Under the pieces are notes generated by a model. The model was not told the origin of the DNA and did no database searches. It saw only the letters and a program-made list of their open reading frames with translations. DNA of 42,812 nt from CAYNXB01 sp964401045 (GTDB taxonomy: Bacteria > Pseudomonadota > Alphaproteobacteria > Sphingomonadales > Sphingomonadaceae). Position 1 is the first letter of the stretch, and each line of letters opens with the position of its first letter. This document shows, piece by piece, positions 8,967-17,737 of this stretch. The DNA is taken from NCBI GenBank assembly GCA_964401045.1, contig CAYNXB010000016.1, positions 1 to 42,812 of the forward strand, written 5' to 3'. The translations under genes and the position numbers were made by a program.

Positions 8967-8995
8967 CGGGCCGGGGAGCGATCCCCGGCCCGTTT
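8967..8995 (+). terminator. Intrinsic terminator of the beta-barrel gene
   Basis: An 11-bp perfect stem (8967-8977 with 8982-8992) is capped by the GNRA-type tetraloop GCGA and followed by TTT. It starts 22 bases after the stop codon and ends three bases before the end of the convergent gene at 8998. Confidence 0.82.
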
Positions 8996-8997
8996 GC

Positions 8998-9510
8998 TTA
9001 TCTGATCCGCGCACAGCCGACCGTGGCGGCGTCCATCGCCGTGGCGGCGCCATCGAGCTGATAGCTGTCCGAGAATACCCTTCCGGCGGTGTCGCGCGCG
9101 GTCACGGTCATGCGCGCCGCCGATCGCATCGCGGCGACGACCGCCGCGTCCATGCGCTTGTCCTGCGCCCATGCGTCGCCACCGCCGCCGGTAAGCTCGA
9201 AGCTCCGGTCCCCGAGGCGCAGCGTGATCGTCCCAGCAGGCGAAACCTTGCGTGACAGGCGGACGTGCAATTGCCCACGCACCTGCCGCTTGGGCCAGGT
9301 GCCGATGCTGGCGAACGGCGCGTAGGTGTTCCCGCGCCCGGTTTCGGACGGCTTGGCGATGGCGTAGCAACGCGGCACCGAGGGATCGCGGAACGCGCCC
9401 CATTGGCCGAACACGCCGAGGCTGTCCCTGGCGACCGCCGACGCGGGGAGGGCGAGCGCCACCGCCGCAAGCAGCAGCAACGATCCCCGGCTGTGCCTGC
9501 CCCCTACCAC
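8998..9510 (-). CDS. Secreted protein of unknown function
   Basis: A 170-residue protein I do not recognise with confidence. Residues 7-27 form a signal peptide (LLLLAAVALALPASAVA-RD). The mature N-terminus FGQWGAFRDPSVPRCYAIAK vaguely recalls the start of invasion-associated locus B proteins. The rest, including SFELTGGGGDAWAQDKRMDA and the terminal ATVGCAR, forms one small periplasmic beta-rich domain with two cysteines that could pair. The start is a GTG at 9508-9510, only four bases after the stop of the lytic transglycosylase, so the two genes are almost certainly cotranscribed. That points to an envelope role. Confidence 0.7.
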   Translation of the reverse strand: MVGGRHSRGSLLLLAAVALALPASAVARDSLGVFGQWGAFRDPSVPRCYAIAKPSETGRGNTYAPFASIGTWPKRQVRGQLHVRLSRKVSPAGTITLRLGDRSFELTGGGGDAWAQDKRMDAAVVAAMRSAARMTVTARDTAGRVFSDSYQLDGAATAMDAATVGCARIR

Positions 9511-9514
9511 CGCT

Positions 9515-11461
9515 TCAGCGCAGGAAGCGGCTCAGCGGGCGCGCAGTACCGTAGGGGCTCTTTGAAGGGTACATCGCCTCGTAGACGACGGCGTTCTCGA
9601 GCACTCGCTGGACGTAGTTCTTGGTCTCGTAGATTGGAATGCGCTCGATCCATTCCTGCCAGCCAATCCCGCCGGTGCGCGGATCGCCGTTCGCCCTCAG
9701 CCACTTGTTTACGTTGCCCGGACCGGCGTTGTACGCCGCCACCGCCAGCGGGTAGCTGCCACCGTAATAGGCGAGCTGACGCTCGAAGTAGTTGTTGCCG
9801 AGCTGGATGTTGTAGCTGGGGTCGTTGATCAGCGACGCAGAGAGGTAGGCGATGCCAGCCTTGCCTGCTTCCTCGCGCGCGGTGCCGGGCATCAGCTGCA
9901 TGATCCCGCTCGCGCCCGCATGGCTCACCGCGTCCTGCGCGAACTGAGTCTCTTGCCGGCCGATTGCGTGGACCATCGTCCAGTTGGTGCCGGGCGGGGT
10001 GACGAGCGTGGGATAGGCCAGCGTGCCGAAGGTGTGGATGCCTTCGCTCGCGGCGGCCTCGCCGGCGATCACCGCGAGATCGCGGCGGCCGATGTCGCGC
10101 GCCAGTTCCTCGACCAGCACGTGCTCGCCTTCTGTGGTCGCCTGATCGGCGAGCTCGCGGAAGAAACGATTCTTGATGCGCCACGGAGTGCTCGCACGGC
10201 TGGCCTCGCGCACGGCGGCGGTGATCGGCTTGGCGTAGAACGCAGCGCGTTCCTCCGCAGTGGGCTTGGCGGCAGAGTTCGTCCCGAGCTGGGGCAGCTT
10301 GCGGCCCAGCTTCTCGAGCGCGAGCTGACCGTAGAAGCGCTCCGGATATTCGGCGGCCATCTCGAAATAGCGCTGTGCTGCAGAAGCATCGCCTACGCCC
10401 TGCGAAGCGACGCCGGCCCAGTAGAATCCCTTCGAGCGGGTCTGCCCCGTGCGCGCTGCGGCGCCGTAGCGGTAGAACAGCGGCGCGGCGGCGCGGGGAT
10501 CGCGCAAGTCCCACAGGGCCTTGGTTCCGCCGAGCCAGACCAGCGATGTGTAATCGTCACGCAGCTTGTAGCCGAGCACGCTGATGTCGGTGCCAGGGGG
10601 GAACGCATCGTCGGCCGATGCGGCGATGCGGGCGGCCTGGCTCGCGCCGGCCATCCGCGCCACGGCCAGCAGCTCGGTGATCCACGCCTGCTGGTCGAAC
10701 GGCAGGCTCGCCAATGGCGGACGGTTGGCGAGCAGGTCGATCGCTTCCGGACCGCGGCCCTCGGTGCGCAACTCCCGGCTGCGGTTATAGAGGTAGCCAG
10801 GATCGGACCGCGCGGACGGATCTGCGGTCGCGCCATCGCCACCTTGCAGGATCGCCAGGCGGGCGGCGAACACGCCCATCCGCGAAGGCGAGGTGCGCGA
10901 AAGCTGCCGCGCCGCCTGGTCCGCCTTGCGCTGCCACAGCAGGGCATCCATCCGCGCATCGTTGTCCGCCTGGACGAAGCCCGAACCGAACATCCCATAA
11001 AGCGACGCTGCGGCAAGATCGCTCGTCTGGCCGCCGCGCCACGCCTCGCGCGCCATTTGCCCGGCTTGCGGACGGCCGAGCGCCGCGAGCGCGAGCGCGT
11101 ATTGGGCGCGGGCCGGATTGGTCACCGGGGGGAACTGGTCGAAATAGGCGACCAGCCGTGCCGAATCGATGATTTCGCTATCGAGCCGCGCCTCGGCTGA
11201 AGCCTGCAGCTTGTCCTGATCGGGGAAGCCCGGATAACGCAGCAGGAAACCGGCATAATCGGAGAAGGCGAAGCTCTGCGAGGCCTGCAATTGCTGCCAG
11301 CGATCCACCGCCTGGGCCATCTGGCCCGGCTCGCTGGCGACGAGATTGGCGCGCGCGCGATCCCATTCGCCAGACAGATCCTGCGCGGCAAGAGGAGCCG
11401 AGGCGGTAACCACGGTCGAAAGGGCGAGTGTAATCAGGGAAATGCGCGGCATGCTGGACAT
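9515..11461 (-). CDS. slt: Soluble lytic murein transglycosylase
   Basis: A 648-residue periplasmic enzyme that cleaves peptidoglycan glycan strands to 1,6-anhydro ends. The signal peptide is about residues 1-26 (ending SAPLAA-QD). A long superhelical alpha domain of TPR/Slt type follows. The C-terminal SLT domain has the catalytic glutamate in GRQETQFAQ, then GASGIMQLMPGTA and AYNAGPGNVNKW. I chose the ATG at 11459-11461 with GAGGG/GCGAG just upstream; a slightly shorter ATG at 11452 is possible. The gene diverges from dapA. Slt next to dapA and smpB is, as I recall, a common alphaproteobacterial arrangement. Confidence 0.92.
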   Translation of the reverse strand: MSSMPRISLITLALSTVVTASAPLAAQDLSGEWDRARANLVASEPGQMAQAVDRWQQLQASQSFAFSDYAGFLLRYPGFPDQDKLQASAEARLDSEIIDSARLVAYFDQFPPVTNPARAQYALALAALGRPQAGQMAREAWRGGQTSDLAAASLYGMFGSGFVQADNDARMDALLWQRKADQAARQLSRTSPSRMGVFAARLAILQGGDGATADPSARSDPGYLYNRSRELRTEGRGPEAIDLLANRPPLASLPFDQQAWITELLAVARMAGASQAARIAASADDAFPPGTDISVLGYKLRDDYTSLVWLGGTKALWDLRDPRAAAPLFYRYGAAARTGQTRSKGFYWAGVASQGVGDASAAQRYFEMAAEYPERFYGQLALEKLGRKLPQLGTNSAAKPTAEERAAFYAKPITAAVREASRASTPWRIKNRFFRELADQATTEGEHVLVEELARDIGRRDLAVIAGEAAASEGIHTFGTLAYPTLVTPPGTNWTMVHAIGRQETQFAQDAVSHAGASGIMQLMPGTAREEAGKAGIAYLSASLINDPSYNIQLGNNYFERQLAYYGGSYPLAVAAYNAGPGNVNKWLRANGDPRTGGIGWQEWIERIPIYETKNYVQRVLENAVVYEAMYPSKSPYGTARPLSRFLR

Positions 11462-11547
11462 TCTCGCCCTCGGCTCCTTATCAGGCGCTGAACGGGGAAC
11501 CCTCCTCGTCCCTTTCACAATGATATCCAGATGAAGGCTTCGCGCAA

Positions 11548-12432
11548 ATGTTCTCCGGTTCGATACCCGCATTGGTGACGCCGTTTCGTGACGGGACGCT
11601 CGACGAGAAAGCGTTTCGCCGGCTGGTCGACTGGCAGATCGAGCAGGGATCGAGCGGGCTGGTGCCCTGCGGCACGACCGGCGAGGCCTCGACCCTCAGC
11701 AATGCCGAGCACCACCGCGTGATCGAGCTGTGCGTCGAGCAGGCGGCCGGTCGCGTGCCGGTGATCGCCGGGTGCGGCAGCAACGACACCATGAACGCGC
11801 TGCTGCACATGCGCTTCTCGCGCAAGACCGGCGCCGCCGCCGGGCTGTGCGTCGCGCCCTATTACAACCGCCCGAGCCAGGAGGGGCTGCTCGCGCATTA
11901 TTCCTACCTCGCCGAACATAGCGATCTTCCGATCGTGCTCTACAACGTGCCCGGCAGGACCGTGACGGATATCAAGCCCGACACCGTGTGCGAACTGGTC
12001 AACCGCTTCCCGGAGCGGATCGTCGGCATCAAGGATGCGAGCGGGGACCTGTCGCGCGTCACCGATCACCGCATGGGCATCCAGGCGGAAGGCTTCGTCC
12101 AGCTATGCGGCGACGACGAGCTGTGGCTCGCGCATAGCGCCGTGGGCGGGGTGGGGTGCATTTCCGTCACCGCCAATGTCGCACCGAAGCTGTGCGCGGA
12201 ATTCCACACGGCGATCGCGGACAACGATCTGGCGAAGGCGCGGGAGCTGAACGACAAGCTCTACCCGCTGCACTACGCGATGTTCTCCGACGCGAGCCCC
12301 GCGCCGGTGAAGTACGCGCTGAGCCGGGTTCACGACTGGATGGAGGACGACGTACGCCTGCCGCTCTGCCGCGCATCCGAAGCTTCGCGCAAGGCGGTGG
12401 ACGAGGCGCTGGTCCACGCGGGGCTGATCTGA
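11548..12432 (+). CDS. dapA: 4-hydroxy-tetrahydrodipicolinate synthase
   Basis: Condenses pyruvate with aspartate semialdehyde in the first committed step of lysine and diaminopimelate synthesis. The 294-residue length is standard. The Schiff-base lysine is K162 (VGIKDASGD) and the proton-relay residues T43/T44 (CGTTGE), Y106 (PYYNRP) and Y132 (LYNVPGRT) are in place. The ATG at 11548 follows the divergent slt promoter region. Diaminopimelate feeds peptidoglycan synthesis, so the gene fits beside a murein hydrolase and two genes from smpB. The stop is only six bases from the end of the convergent flavoprotein gene. Confidence 0.96.
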   Translation: MFSGSIPALVTPFRDGTLDEKAFRRLVDWQIEQGSSGLVPCGTTGEASTLSNAEHHRVIELCVEQAAGRVPVIAGCGSNDTMNALLHMRFSRKTGAAAGLCVAPYYNRPSQEGLLAHYSYLAEHSDLPIVLYNVPGRTVTDIKPDTVCELVNRFPERIVGIKDASGDLSRVTDHRMGIQAEGFVQLCGDDELWLAHSAVGGVGCISVTANVAPKLCAEFHTAIADNDLAKARELNDKLYPLHYAMFSDASPAPVKYALSRVHDWMEDDVRLPLCRASEASRKAVDEALVHAGLI

Positions 12433-12438
12433 TCTGAT

Positions 12439-13614
12439 TTAATAGAGTGCCGACGGATGCTTCGTTCCCAGCATCATCGCGCCGTATGACTCAACCGCGG
12501 GCAGCGCGACGATCATGTGCTGCTTTAGGGTTTGCGCGTCGCGCACCAGCCGTTCGAGCGGCTGGCCTTCGAAGATCGCATGCGCGCCGAGGAGGTCGAA
12601 CAGGGCGCGTGTGACGTCGGCGGCCATGCGACAGGAATTGACATTGGCGAGGGCGAGACGGCCTTTGGTTTCGATCGCAACGTCGCCCCCCTCAAGTTCT
12701 GCCCAGAACTCTTCCGCTGCTGAATAGAGGAACGCGTGTGCGGAGGCGCGGCGCATCTCGATTTCGGCGATCCGATCCCGCACGATCGGCAGCTCGGCCA
12801 TCGGTCGCGGCGGCTGGCCGGCAGTGCGCTTGAGGATGATTGCGCGCGCCTCGTCGGTCGCCCGGCGGGCAATGCCGAGCGGGACCGCGGCCATCGTCGT
12901 CACCCAGTTGAATCCTGAGCGGTAGAGCGGCTCGCGCCCTGCGAACAGCGTGTCGTCGATCACCACCGCCTGCGCTTCGGGGATGAAGATGCCGTCCGCC
13001 CGGTAGTGGTTGCTGCCGGTGCCTCGAAGGCCGTGGGTACGCCAGGTATCCTCGATCGCGTAATCGGTCGCCGGGGCGAAGGCGAGGCGCACTTGCGGCA
13101 AGCCGTTGGGGCCTGGCACTGGCTGGCCGTCGGCGCAGACAACGGCGCCGCTCATGATTACGTCGGCGTGGTTGGAGATGCTGCCGAACGGGAACCGACC
13201 GGTGAGAATGTAGCCTCCGTCGGCAGGCTCGAGCTTGCCGTGCCCGGCGGTGAACTGGCCGGCGGTGATCATGTCCGGGTGGGGCAGCAGCGCGCGACTG
13301 GTTTCGTCCGGCAGGTATTCGGCGATCAGACCGCTGTCGGCGCCGATCTTGACGCACCAGGCGACCGAGGAATCGTGATAGGCAAGCTCCTCGATCACGT
13401 CGAATTGCTCGACCAGCGTCAGCTGCGGGCCGCCTTTCGCTCGGCTGCGCGCCATGCGGAACACGCCTGCATCCTTCAGATCGGCTACGAGGTCGTCGGG
13501 CAACCTGCGCAGCTCCTCGAACTCCGTCGAGCGCGCCGCGATCGCCGGGCCGAGCCGGCGCACGTTGTCGAGAATTCGTTCGGCCGTCAGGCCGTCAGGT
13601 GCGGTCCCCGCCAT
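12439..13614 (-). CDS. Acyl-CoA-dehydrogenase-fold flavin-dependent monooxygenase
   Basis: A 391-residue flavoprotein of the acyl-CoA dehydrogenase superfamily, closest in pattern to the group D two-component monooxygenases (HsaA/DszC/HpaB type). Typical pieces are the N-terminal helical domain with ELRRLPDDLVADLKDAGVFR, AWCVKIGADSGL, and the beta-domain GRFPFGSISNHADVIMSGAV. The DTWRTHGLRGTGSNHY stretch and the C-terminal helical VTRALFDLLGAHAIF also match. The acyl-CoA dehydrogenase catalytic glutamate position is not recognisable, which favours an oxygenase role. A flavin reductase partner would be needed but none is adjacent. The start ATG at 13612-13614 is preceded by GGGGGAGAG. Substrate unknown. 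Confidence 0.8.
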   Translation of the reverse strand: MAGTAPDGLTAERILDNVRRLGPAIAARSTEFEELRRLPDDLVADLKDAGVFRMARSRAKGGPQLTLVEQFDVIEELAYHDSSVAWCVKIGADSGLIAEYLPDETSRALLPHPDMITAGQFTAGHGKLEPADGGYILTGRFPFGSISNHADVIMSGAVVCADGQPVPGPNGLPQVRLAFAPATDYAIEDTWRTHGLRGTGSNHYRADGIFIPEAQAVVIDDTLFAGREPLYRSGFNWVTTMAAVPLGIARRATDEARAIILKRTAGQPPRPMAELPIVRDRIAEIEMRRASAHAFLYSAAEEFWAELEGGDVAIETKGRLALANVNSCRMAADVTRALFDLLGAHAIFEGQPLERLVRDAQTLKQHMIVALPAVESYGAMMLGTKHPSALY

Positions 13615-13697
13615 GGCTCTCCCCCGCCGGCGAATCGCCGGACGGAAGGGAGCTTACGGGCGCGGCGGCGCATCCGCCAAGCACTCAGCCCGCGAAG

Positions 13698-13994
13698 TCA
13701 GCCGGTGCCGTTCTTGCGGCGGGTTTCCCAGCCCTTCTTGGCTGCGGCCGACCGGCTGACGCTCGATTGGCCTGAGCCGCCCTTCTTGCCGCCCTTGCGC
13801 GCGCTGGCGTTGGTATCCTTCTTGCCGCGGCCGGAGCCGGACTTGTTGCCGCCGCCCGAGTCCTTGTTGACGGTGGCCCAGGCACGGCTTTCGGCCTCCT
13901 TCTTGGAGACGCCACGCTTCTCGTAGCCTTCCTCGATATGCTCGGCCTTGCGCTTCTGCTTGTTGGTATAGCTGCTCTTGTCTCCTTGGGGCAT
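13698..13994 (-). CDS. Small basic Lys/Gly-rich protein ('plasmid stabilisation'-type annotation)
   Basis: A 98-residue highly charged protein with no hydrophobic segment. The N-terminal half (MPQGDKSSYTNKQKRKAEHI, EEGYEKRGVSKKEAESRAWA) is a compact conserved module. The C-terminal half is a Gly/Lys/Ser-rich tail with KKGG and a terminal SAAAKKGWETRRKNGTG. Proteins of this type are often labelled plasmid stabilisation proteins, but I know of no demonstrated role. The basic tail suggests nucleic-acid binding or stress protection (inference). I chose the ATG at 13992-13994 because GAAAGGAGC lies just upstream. The longer open frame to 14126 lacks a site. It diverges from smpB. Confidence 0.75.
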   Translation of the reverse strand: MPQGDKSSYTNKQKRKAEHIEEGYEKRGVSKKEAESRAWATVNKDSGGGNKSGSGRGKKDTNASARKGGKKGGSGQSSVSRSAAAKKGWETRRKNGTG

Positions 13995-14101
13995 GGCTCC
14001 GCTCCTTTCGGACATCTCAAGCATCTGAATCGGCGCGCGGTTCCCGTGCGCGCGGGCGCGCGATTTGCTTTTGATGCGCCGCGGCTTACATGCCCGCCAC
14101 C

Positions 14102-14584
14102 ATGGCGCGCCCGAAACCCGAGACATTCGACAAGCAGAAGATCGTCGCCGAGAACCGGCGCGCGCGGTTCGACTATGCGATCGAGGACAAGTTCGAGGCT
14201 GGGATCCAGCTCCAGGGCACCGAGGTGAAGGCCCTGCGCGCTGGCCAGGGCTCGATCGCCGAAAGCTATGCCGAGATCCGCGACGGGCAGGCGTGGCTGG
14301 TCAACGCCAACATCCCCGAATTCAGCCACGGCAACCGCTTCAACCATGAGCCCAAGCGGCCGCGCAAGCTGCTGCTCCACCAGCGCGAGATCGAGCGGCT
14401 GCTGGGCGCGGTCGAGCGCAAGGGCATGACGCTGGTGCCGCTGACGGTCTACTTCAATTCGACGGGCAGGGCGAAAGTCGAGCTCGCGCTCGCCAAAGGG
14501 CGGCAGGCCAAGGACAAGCGCGATTATCTCAAGGATCGCGACTGGCAGCGGGACAAGGCGAGGATCATGCGTGAGCGCGGCTGA
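14102..14584 (+). CDS. smpB: SsrA-binding protein SmpB
   Basis: A 160-residue partner of tmRNA, needed for trans-translation rescue of stalled ribosomes. The family pattern is complete: IVAENRRARFDYAIEDKFEAG, GTEVKALRAGQGSIAESYAE, the RPRKLLLH strand, the LTVYFNSTGRAKVELALAKG beta hairpin and a C-terminal basic tail DRDWQRDKARIMRERG. The ATG at 14102 matches the usual MARPK-type start. An ATG four codons upstream at 14090 is also possible, and neither has a good ribosome site. tmRNA itself is not in this window. Confidence 0.96.
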   Translation: MARPKPETFDKQKIVAENRRARFDYAIEDKFEAGIQLQGTEVKALRAGQGSIAESYAEIRDGQAWLVNANIPEFSHGNRFNHEPKRPRKLLLHQREIERLLGAVERKGMTLVPLTVYFNSTGRAKVELALAKGRQAKDKRDYLKDRDWQRDKARIMRERG

Positions 14585-14663
14585 TCGAAGAAACTAAACC
14601 GTTCGTTCAGGCGGTTTGCTTCATGCGGCTGTCCGGACGCGCGCGGGAGTGTATGGGTAGCGA

Positions 14664-15239
14664 ATGAAGAGACGGCTCTCTGAATGGTTCCATCGGCAGA
14701 TGCCGAGACGTGAGGAACTGACCGATCATCGCATGATCGGCCCGCTCGCGCGGCGGCAGGAGCTGTGGCGGTTCACGCGCCGGTCCGTGCCGCGCGGGGT
14801 CGCGATCGGGTTGCTGGTGGGCATTTTCGCGCTGATACCCGGCGTGCAGATCGTCGGCGCGGCGCTGATGTGCGTGCCGTTCCGCGGCAACATCCCGCTC
14901 GCCGCGGCGATGACTTTCCTGACGAATCCGGCGACGACGCCGCTGCTGGTGGCGGCCGCCCTGTTCGTGGGCGATTCGCTGGGCTTCCATGCGGACCTCG
15001 CCTCGTTCCGTGCGCTCTATCAGACGCATGCCGGGGTGGCCGAATGGGTTCGCTGGATGCTGTCGGACGCGGCCCCGGCGCTGGTGCTTGGCCTGTTCGT
15101 GATCGCGGTGGTTTCCGCTGCGGTCGGCTATCTCGCGAGCTCGTTCCTGTGGCGCGAGCTGGTCGCCCGCAAGCGCAAGCGGCGGCTCACCAAGACGCTC
15201 GAGCCGGTCCCGGAGATTACCTACGGGCCTGCGGAATGA
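14664..15239 (+). CDS. DUF2062 membrane protein
   Basis: A 191-residue integral membrane protein of the DUF2062 family. Hydrophobic segments are seen near residues 45-72 (VAIGLLVGIFALIPGVQIVG), 78-102 (AAAMTFLTNPATTPLLVAAA) and 133-158 (LVLGLFVIAVVSAAVGYLAS). The NPATTP motif is the family hallmark. The C-terminus is basic and cytoplasmic (ARKRKRRLTK). Molecular function is unknown. Its TGA stop overlaps the ATG of the cckA gene in an ATGA (15236-15239), so translation of the kinase is probably coupled to it. This pairing makes a role near the kinase or cell envelope worth considering. Confidence 0.88.
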   Translation: MKRRLSEWFHRQMPRREELTDHRMIGPLARRQELWRFTRRSVPRGVAIGLLVGIFALIPGVQIVGAALMCVPFRGNIPLAAAMTFLTNPATTPLLVAAALFVGDSLGFHADLASFRALYQTHAGVAEWVRWMLSDAAPALVLGLFVIAVVSAAVGYLASSFLWRELVARKRKRRLTKTLEPVPEITYGPAE

Positions 15240-17671
15240 GCACGCTCGCCGGCGATCGCGAATCACGCCGGTTGATCGACACGCTGTTTGTCGCCGCCGC
15301 GGTCGTCGCCAGCGTGGCGATGATCTGGTTGATCACCCGTTCGCCGCCGGTGGCGTTGTCTTATGCGGGCGGCGTGGTGGTGATCGGGCTGCTCGCCGCG
15401 ATCGCGGTGCGCTCACGCCCCGCCGCCGCGCTCGATGATGGCGCCGCGTTGCCTGACTGGTCCGTGACCGTCTCGGCGATCGAGCGCCCCGATACCGCCG
15501 TTGCCATCACCGACCGCGCCAATCGGCTCGTCTGCGCCAACGCCGCCTTCGAGCTGTGGTTTGGCTCTTCGTATGCGCCTCCGGGCCTTCCCGTCGATGG
15601 CAGCTCGGGCGAGAAGCTCGCCCGCGCCGCGCGCGCTGCGTGGCGCGACGGCGAGAGCGGCAGCGAGGAAATCGCCGACGAGGAAGGCACCTGGAGCGCC
15701 CAGGCGGTGCGCGCTGGGCGCGGCGAGGACTACCTGGTGTGGCGCTTCAGCAAGCTCGGCCGGGCGAACCCGCTCGCGCAGCTGGTGGCGCAGATGGCCG
15801 GGCCGTTCGGCCGCATCCTCAGCCAGGCGGGGATCGAGGTCGCGCTGGTCGGGCCCGACGGGGCCATCCGCGCCGCCAACGCGGGGTTCGCGCAGCGGGC
15901 AATGGGCGACGGGCGCGCGACGCTTGCCGGGCAGGATTTCGTCGGGCTGCTGCGCACCGACGAGCGTGAGCGCATCTTCTTCGCGCGCGAAGGACGCAAA
16001 GGCACGCCGCAAACGCTGGTGCAGATCCCGCTCCTCGACCCCGACGCCGGCGATCCGGGCGATCCGCGCGCCGCGGCCTCGCTGATCCTGCTGCTCGATT
16101 CCGGGATCGGCGTCGGCGGCGGCTGGCCGGAGGATACGCACGCCGGCACGCCGCAACTCGAAGCGTTGCTCGAACGGCTGCCGCTCGGCCTGGCAATGAC
16201 CGACCGCGACGGCCACTTCCTGTTCGCCAATCCGGCGTTCCTGCGCGCCGCGGGCGCGGAGCAGCGCGGGTTGCCGCCCTATCCATCGGACCTGGTGGTG
16301 CCCGAGGACAAGACCGCGCTTAGTGACCTTGTGCGGCGCTTCGGCCAGGGCCCGGCATCGAGTGGCGACGTCGCGGTGAGGTTGCGCTCGGACCCCGACG
16401 AGCCGATCTCGCTCGGGATTGCCGGGGTGCGCGGGCTCGGCGAACCGGCCGTGCTGTTGAGCCTCGCCGACACCACCGAGGAAACGCGCCTCAAGAAGCA
16501 GGTCGCGCAGGCGACCAAGATGCAGGCGGTCGGCCAGCTTGCAGGCGGCGTGGCGCACGACTTCAACAACGTGCTGACCGCGATCATCGGCTATTGCGAT
16601 CTGATGTTGCTGCGGCACACGCCCGGCGACAGCGATTACGACGATATCCAGCAGATCAAGGCGAACTCGAACCGCGCTGCCAGCCTCACGCGCCAGCTGC
16701 TCGCGTTCTCGCGCCAGCAGACGTTGCAGCCCGAAGTCCTCCAGCTGCCCGACGTCGTGAGCGAGGTGACTCAGCTCCTCCGGCGCCTGCTCGGGCCGAA
16801 GGTCACTCTCAAGGTCCATCATGACCGGAACCTCGGCCCGGTGCGGGCCGATCCGCGCCAGCTAGAGCAAGTAATCATCAACCTCGCGGTCAATTCGCGC
16901 GATGCGATCCTGGCTAAGGGCGAGCTTAACGGCGGCACGGTGACCTTCACCACCCGCCGGGTGGTCGCGTCCGACATTCGCCGGATGAGCAGCGAGATCA
17001 TCCCGATCGGCGATTACACCGCGCTGATCGCGGAGGACACCGGCGGCGGCATCCCGCCGGAGAACCTGTCCAAGATCTTCGAGCCGTTCTTCACCACCAA
17101 GGAGATGGGCAAGGGCACCGGACTCGGCCTTTCGACCGTGTACGGCATCGTCAAGCAATCGGGCGGGTTCATCTTCGTCAGCAACGCGCCTGGCCCCGAC
17201 GGGCGCGTGAAGGGCGCGCGGTTCTCGATCTATCTGCCGGTGCACCATGCGCCGCGCGAGGCGCCCAAAGCCATCGAAGCCGAGCCTGCAAACGAATGGT
17301 CGGGGGGCGGGCGTATCCTGCTGGTCGAGGACGAGGACACGGTGCGCGCGGTGGCTGAGCGGGCGCTGACCCGACAGGGCTACACCGTCACCACCGCGAG
17401 CGACGGCGACGAGGGCCTCGAGCTGGTCCGTGCGGGCGGCGAGTTCGACCTGGTTGTCAGCGACGTGGTCATGCCGAGCATGGACGGGCCGGCGATGGCG
17501 CGAGAGATCAGGAAGCTTCAACCACGCCTGCCGGTGCTGTTCATGTCGGGCTATGCGGAGGAGCAGCTGCGCCGCGAGATCGACCTCGACGAAATGCACT
17601 TCCTCGCCAAGCCATTCAGCGTGCAGCAGATCGCCGGCAAGGTGAGCGACGTGCTCGGGGTGCAGCGGTAG
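15236..17671 (+). CDS. cckA: CckA-type hybrid histidine kinase
   Basis: An 811-residue hybrid kinase that in alphaproteobacteria feeds phosphate through ChpT to CtrA and CpdR and also acts as their phosphatase. Two membrane segments lie near residues 14-35 and 40-58. PAS-like regions follow near 80-170, 195-290 and 305-415. The HisKA domain carries the phospho-accepting H441 in LAGGVAHDFNNVLTAIIGY. The ATPase has N553, DTGGGIPP (601-608) and GKGTGLGLSTVYG. The C-terminal receiver (about 692-808) has VEDED, phospho-acceptor D743 and K792. I chose the ATG at 15236, which overlaps the DUF2062 stop. The extra PAS-like region makes it longer than the Caulobacter protein. Confidence 0.93.
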   Translation: MSTLAGDRESRRLIDTLFVAAAVVASVAMIWLITRSPPVALSYAGGVVVIGLLAAIAVRSRPAAALDDGAALPDWSVTVSAIERPDTAVAITDRANRLVCANAAFELWFGSSYAPPGLPVDGSSGEKLARAARAAWRDGESGSEEIADEEGTWSAQAVRAGRGEDYLVWRFSKLGRANPLAQLVAQMAGPFGRILSQAGIEVALVGPDGAIRAANAGFAQRAMGDGRATLAGQDFVGLLRTDERERIFFAREGRKGTPQTLVQIPLLDPDAGDPGDPRAAASLILLLDSGIGVGGGWPEDTHAGTPQLEALLERLPLGLAMTDRDGHFLFANPAFLRAAGAEQRGLPPYPSDLVVPEDKTALSDLVRRFGQGPASSGDVAVRLRSDPDEPISLGIAGVRGLGEPAVLLSLADTTEETRLKKQVAQATKMQAVGQLAGGVAHDFNNVLTAIIGYCDLMLLRHTPGDSDYDDIQQIKANSNRAASLTRQLLAFSRQQTLQPEVLQLPDVVSEVTQLLRRLLGPKVTLKVHHDRNLGPVRADPRQLEQVIINLAVNSRDAILAKGELNGGTVTFTTRRVVASDIRRMSSEIIPIGDYTALIAEDTGGGIPPENLSKIFEPFFTTKEMGKGTGLGLSTVYGIVKQSGGFIFVSNAPGPDGRVKGARFSIYLPVHHAPREAPKAIEAEPANEWSGGGRILLVEDEDTVRAVAERALTRQGYTVTTASDGDEGLELVRAGGEFDLVVSDVVMPSMDGPAMAREIRKLQPRLPVLFMSGYAEEQLRREIDLDEMHFLAKPFSVQQIAGKVSDVLGVQR

Positions 17672-17737
17672 GCGGTTCGTTCATCCTCCGGTAAACCGCG
17701 CCTGTCAGGCTGAACACGTACGCGGGGAGGCGATCGC

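Noticed and set aside
13627..13641. CCGGCG-AAT-CGCCGG hairpin between the flavoprotein and the small basic protein genes
   Set aside because: A short palindrome common in GC-rich DNA, with no T-tract in either direction.
14596..14617. AAACCG/CGGTTT inverted repeat after smpB, considered as a terminator
   Set aside because: Only six pairs with a 10-base loop and no T-tract.
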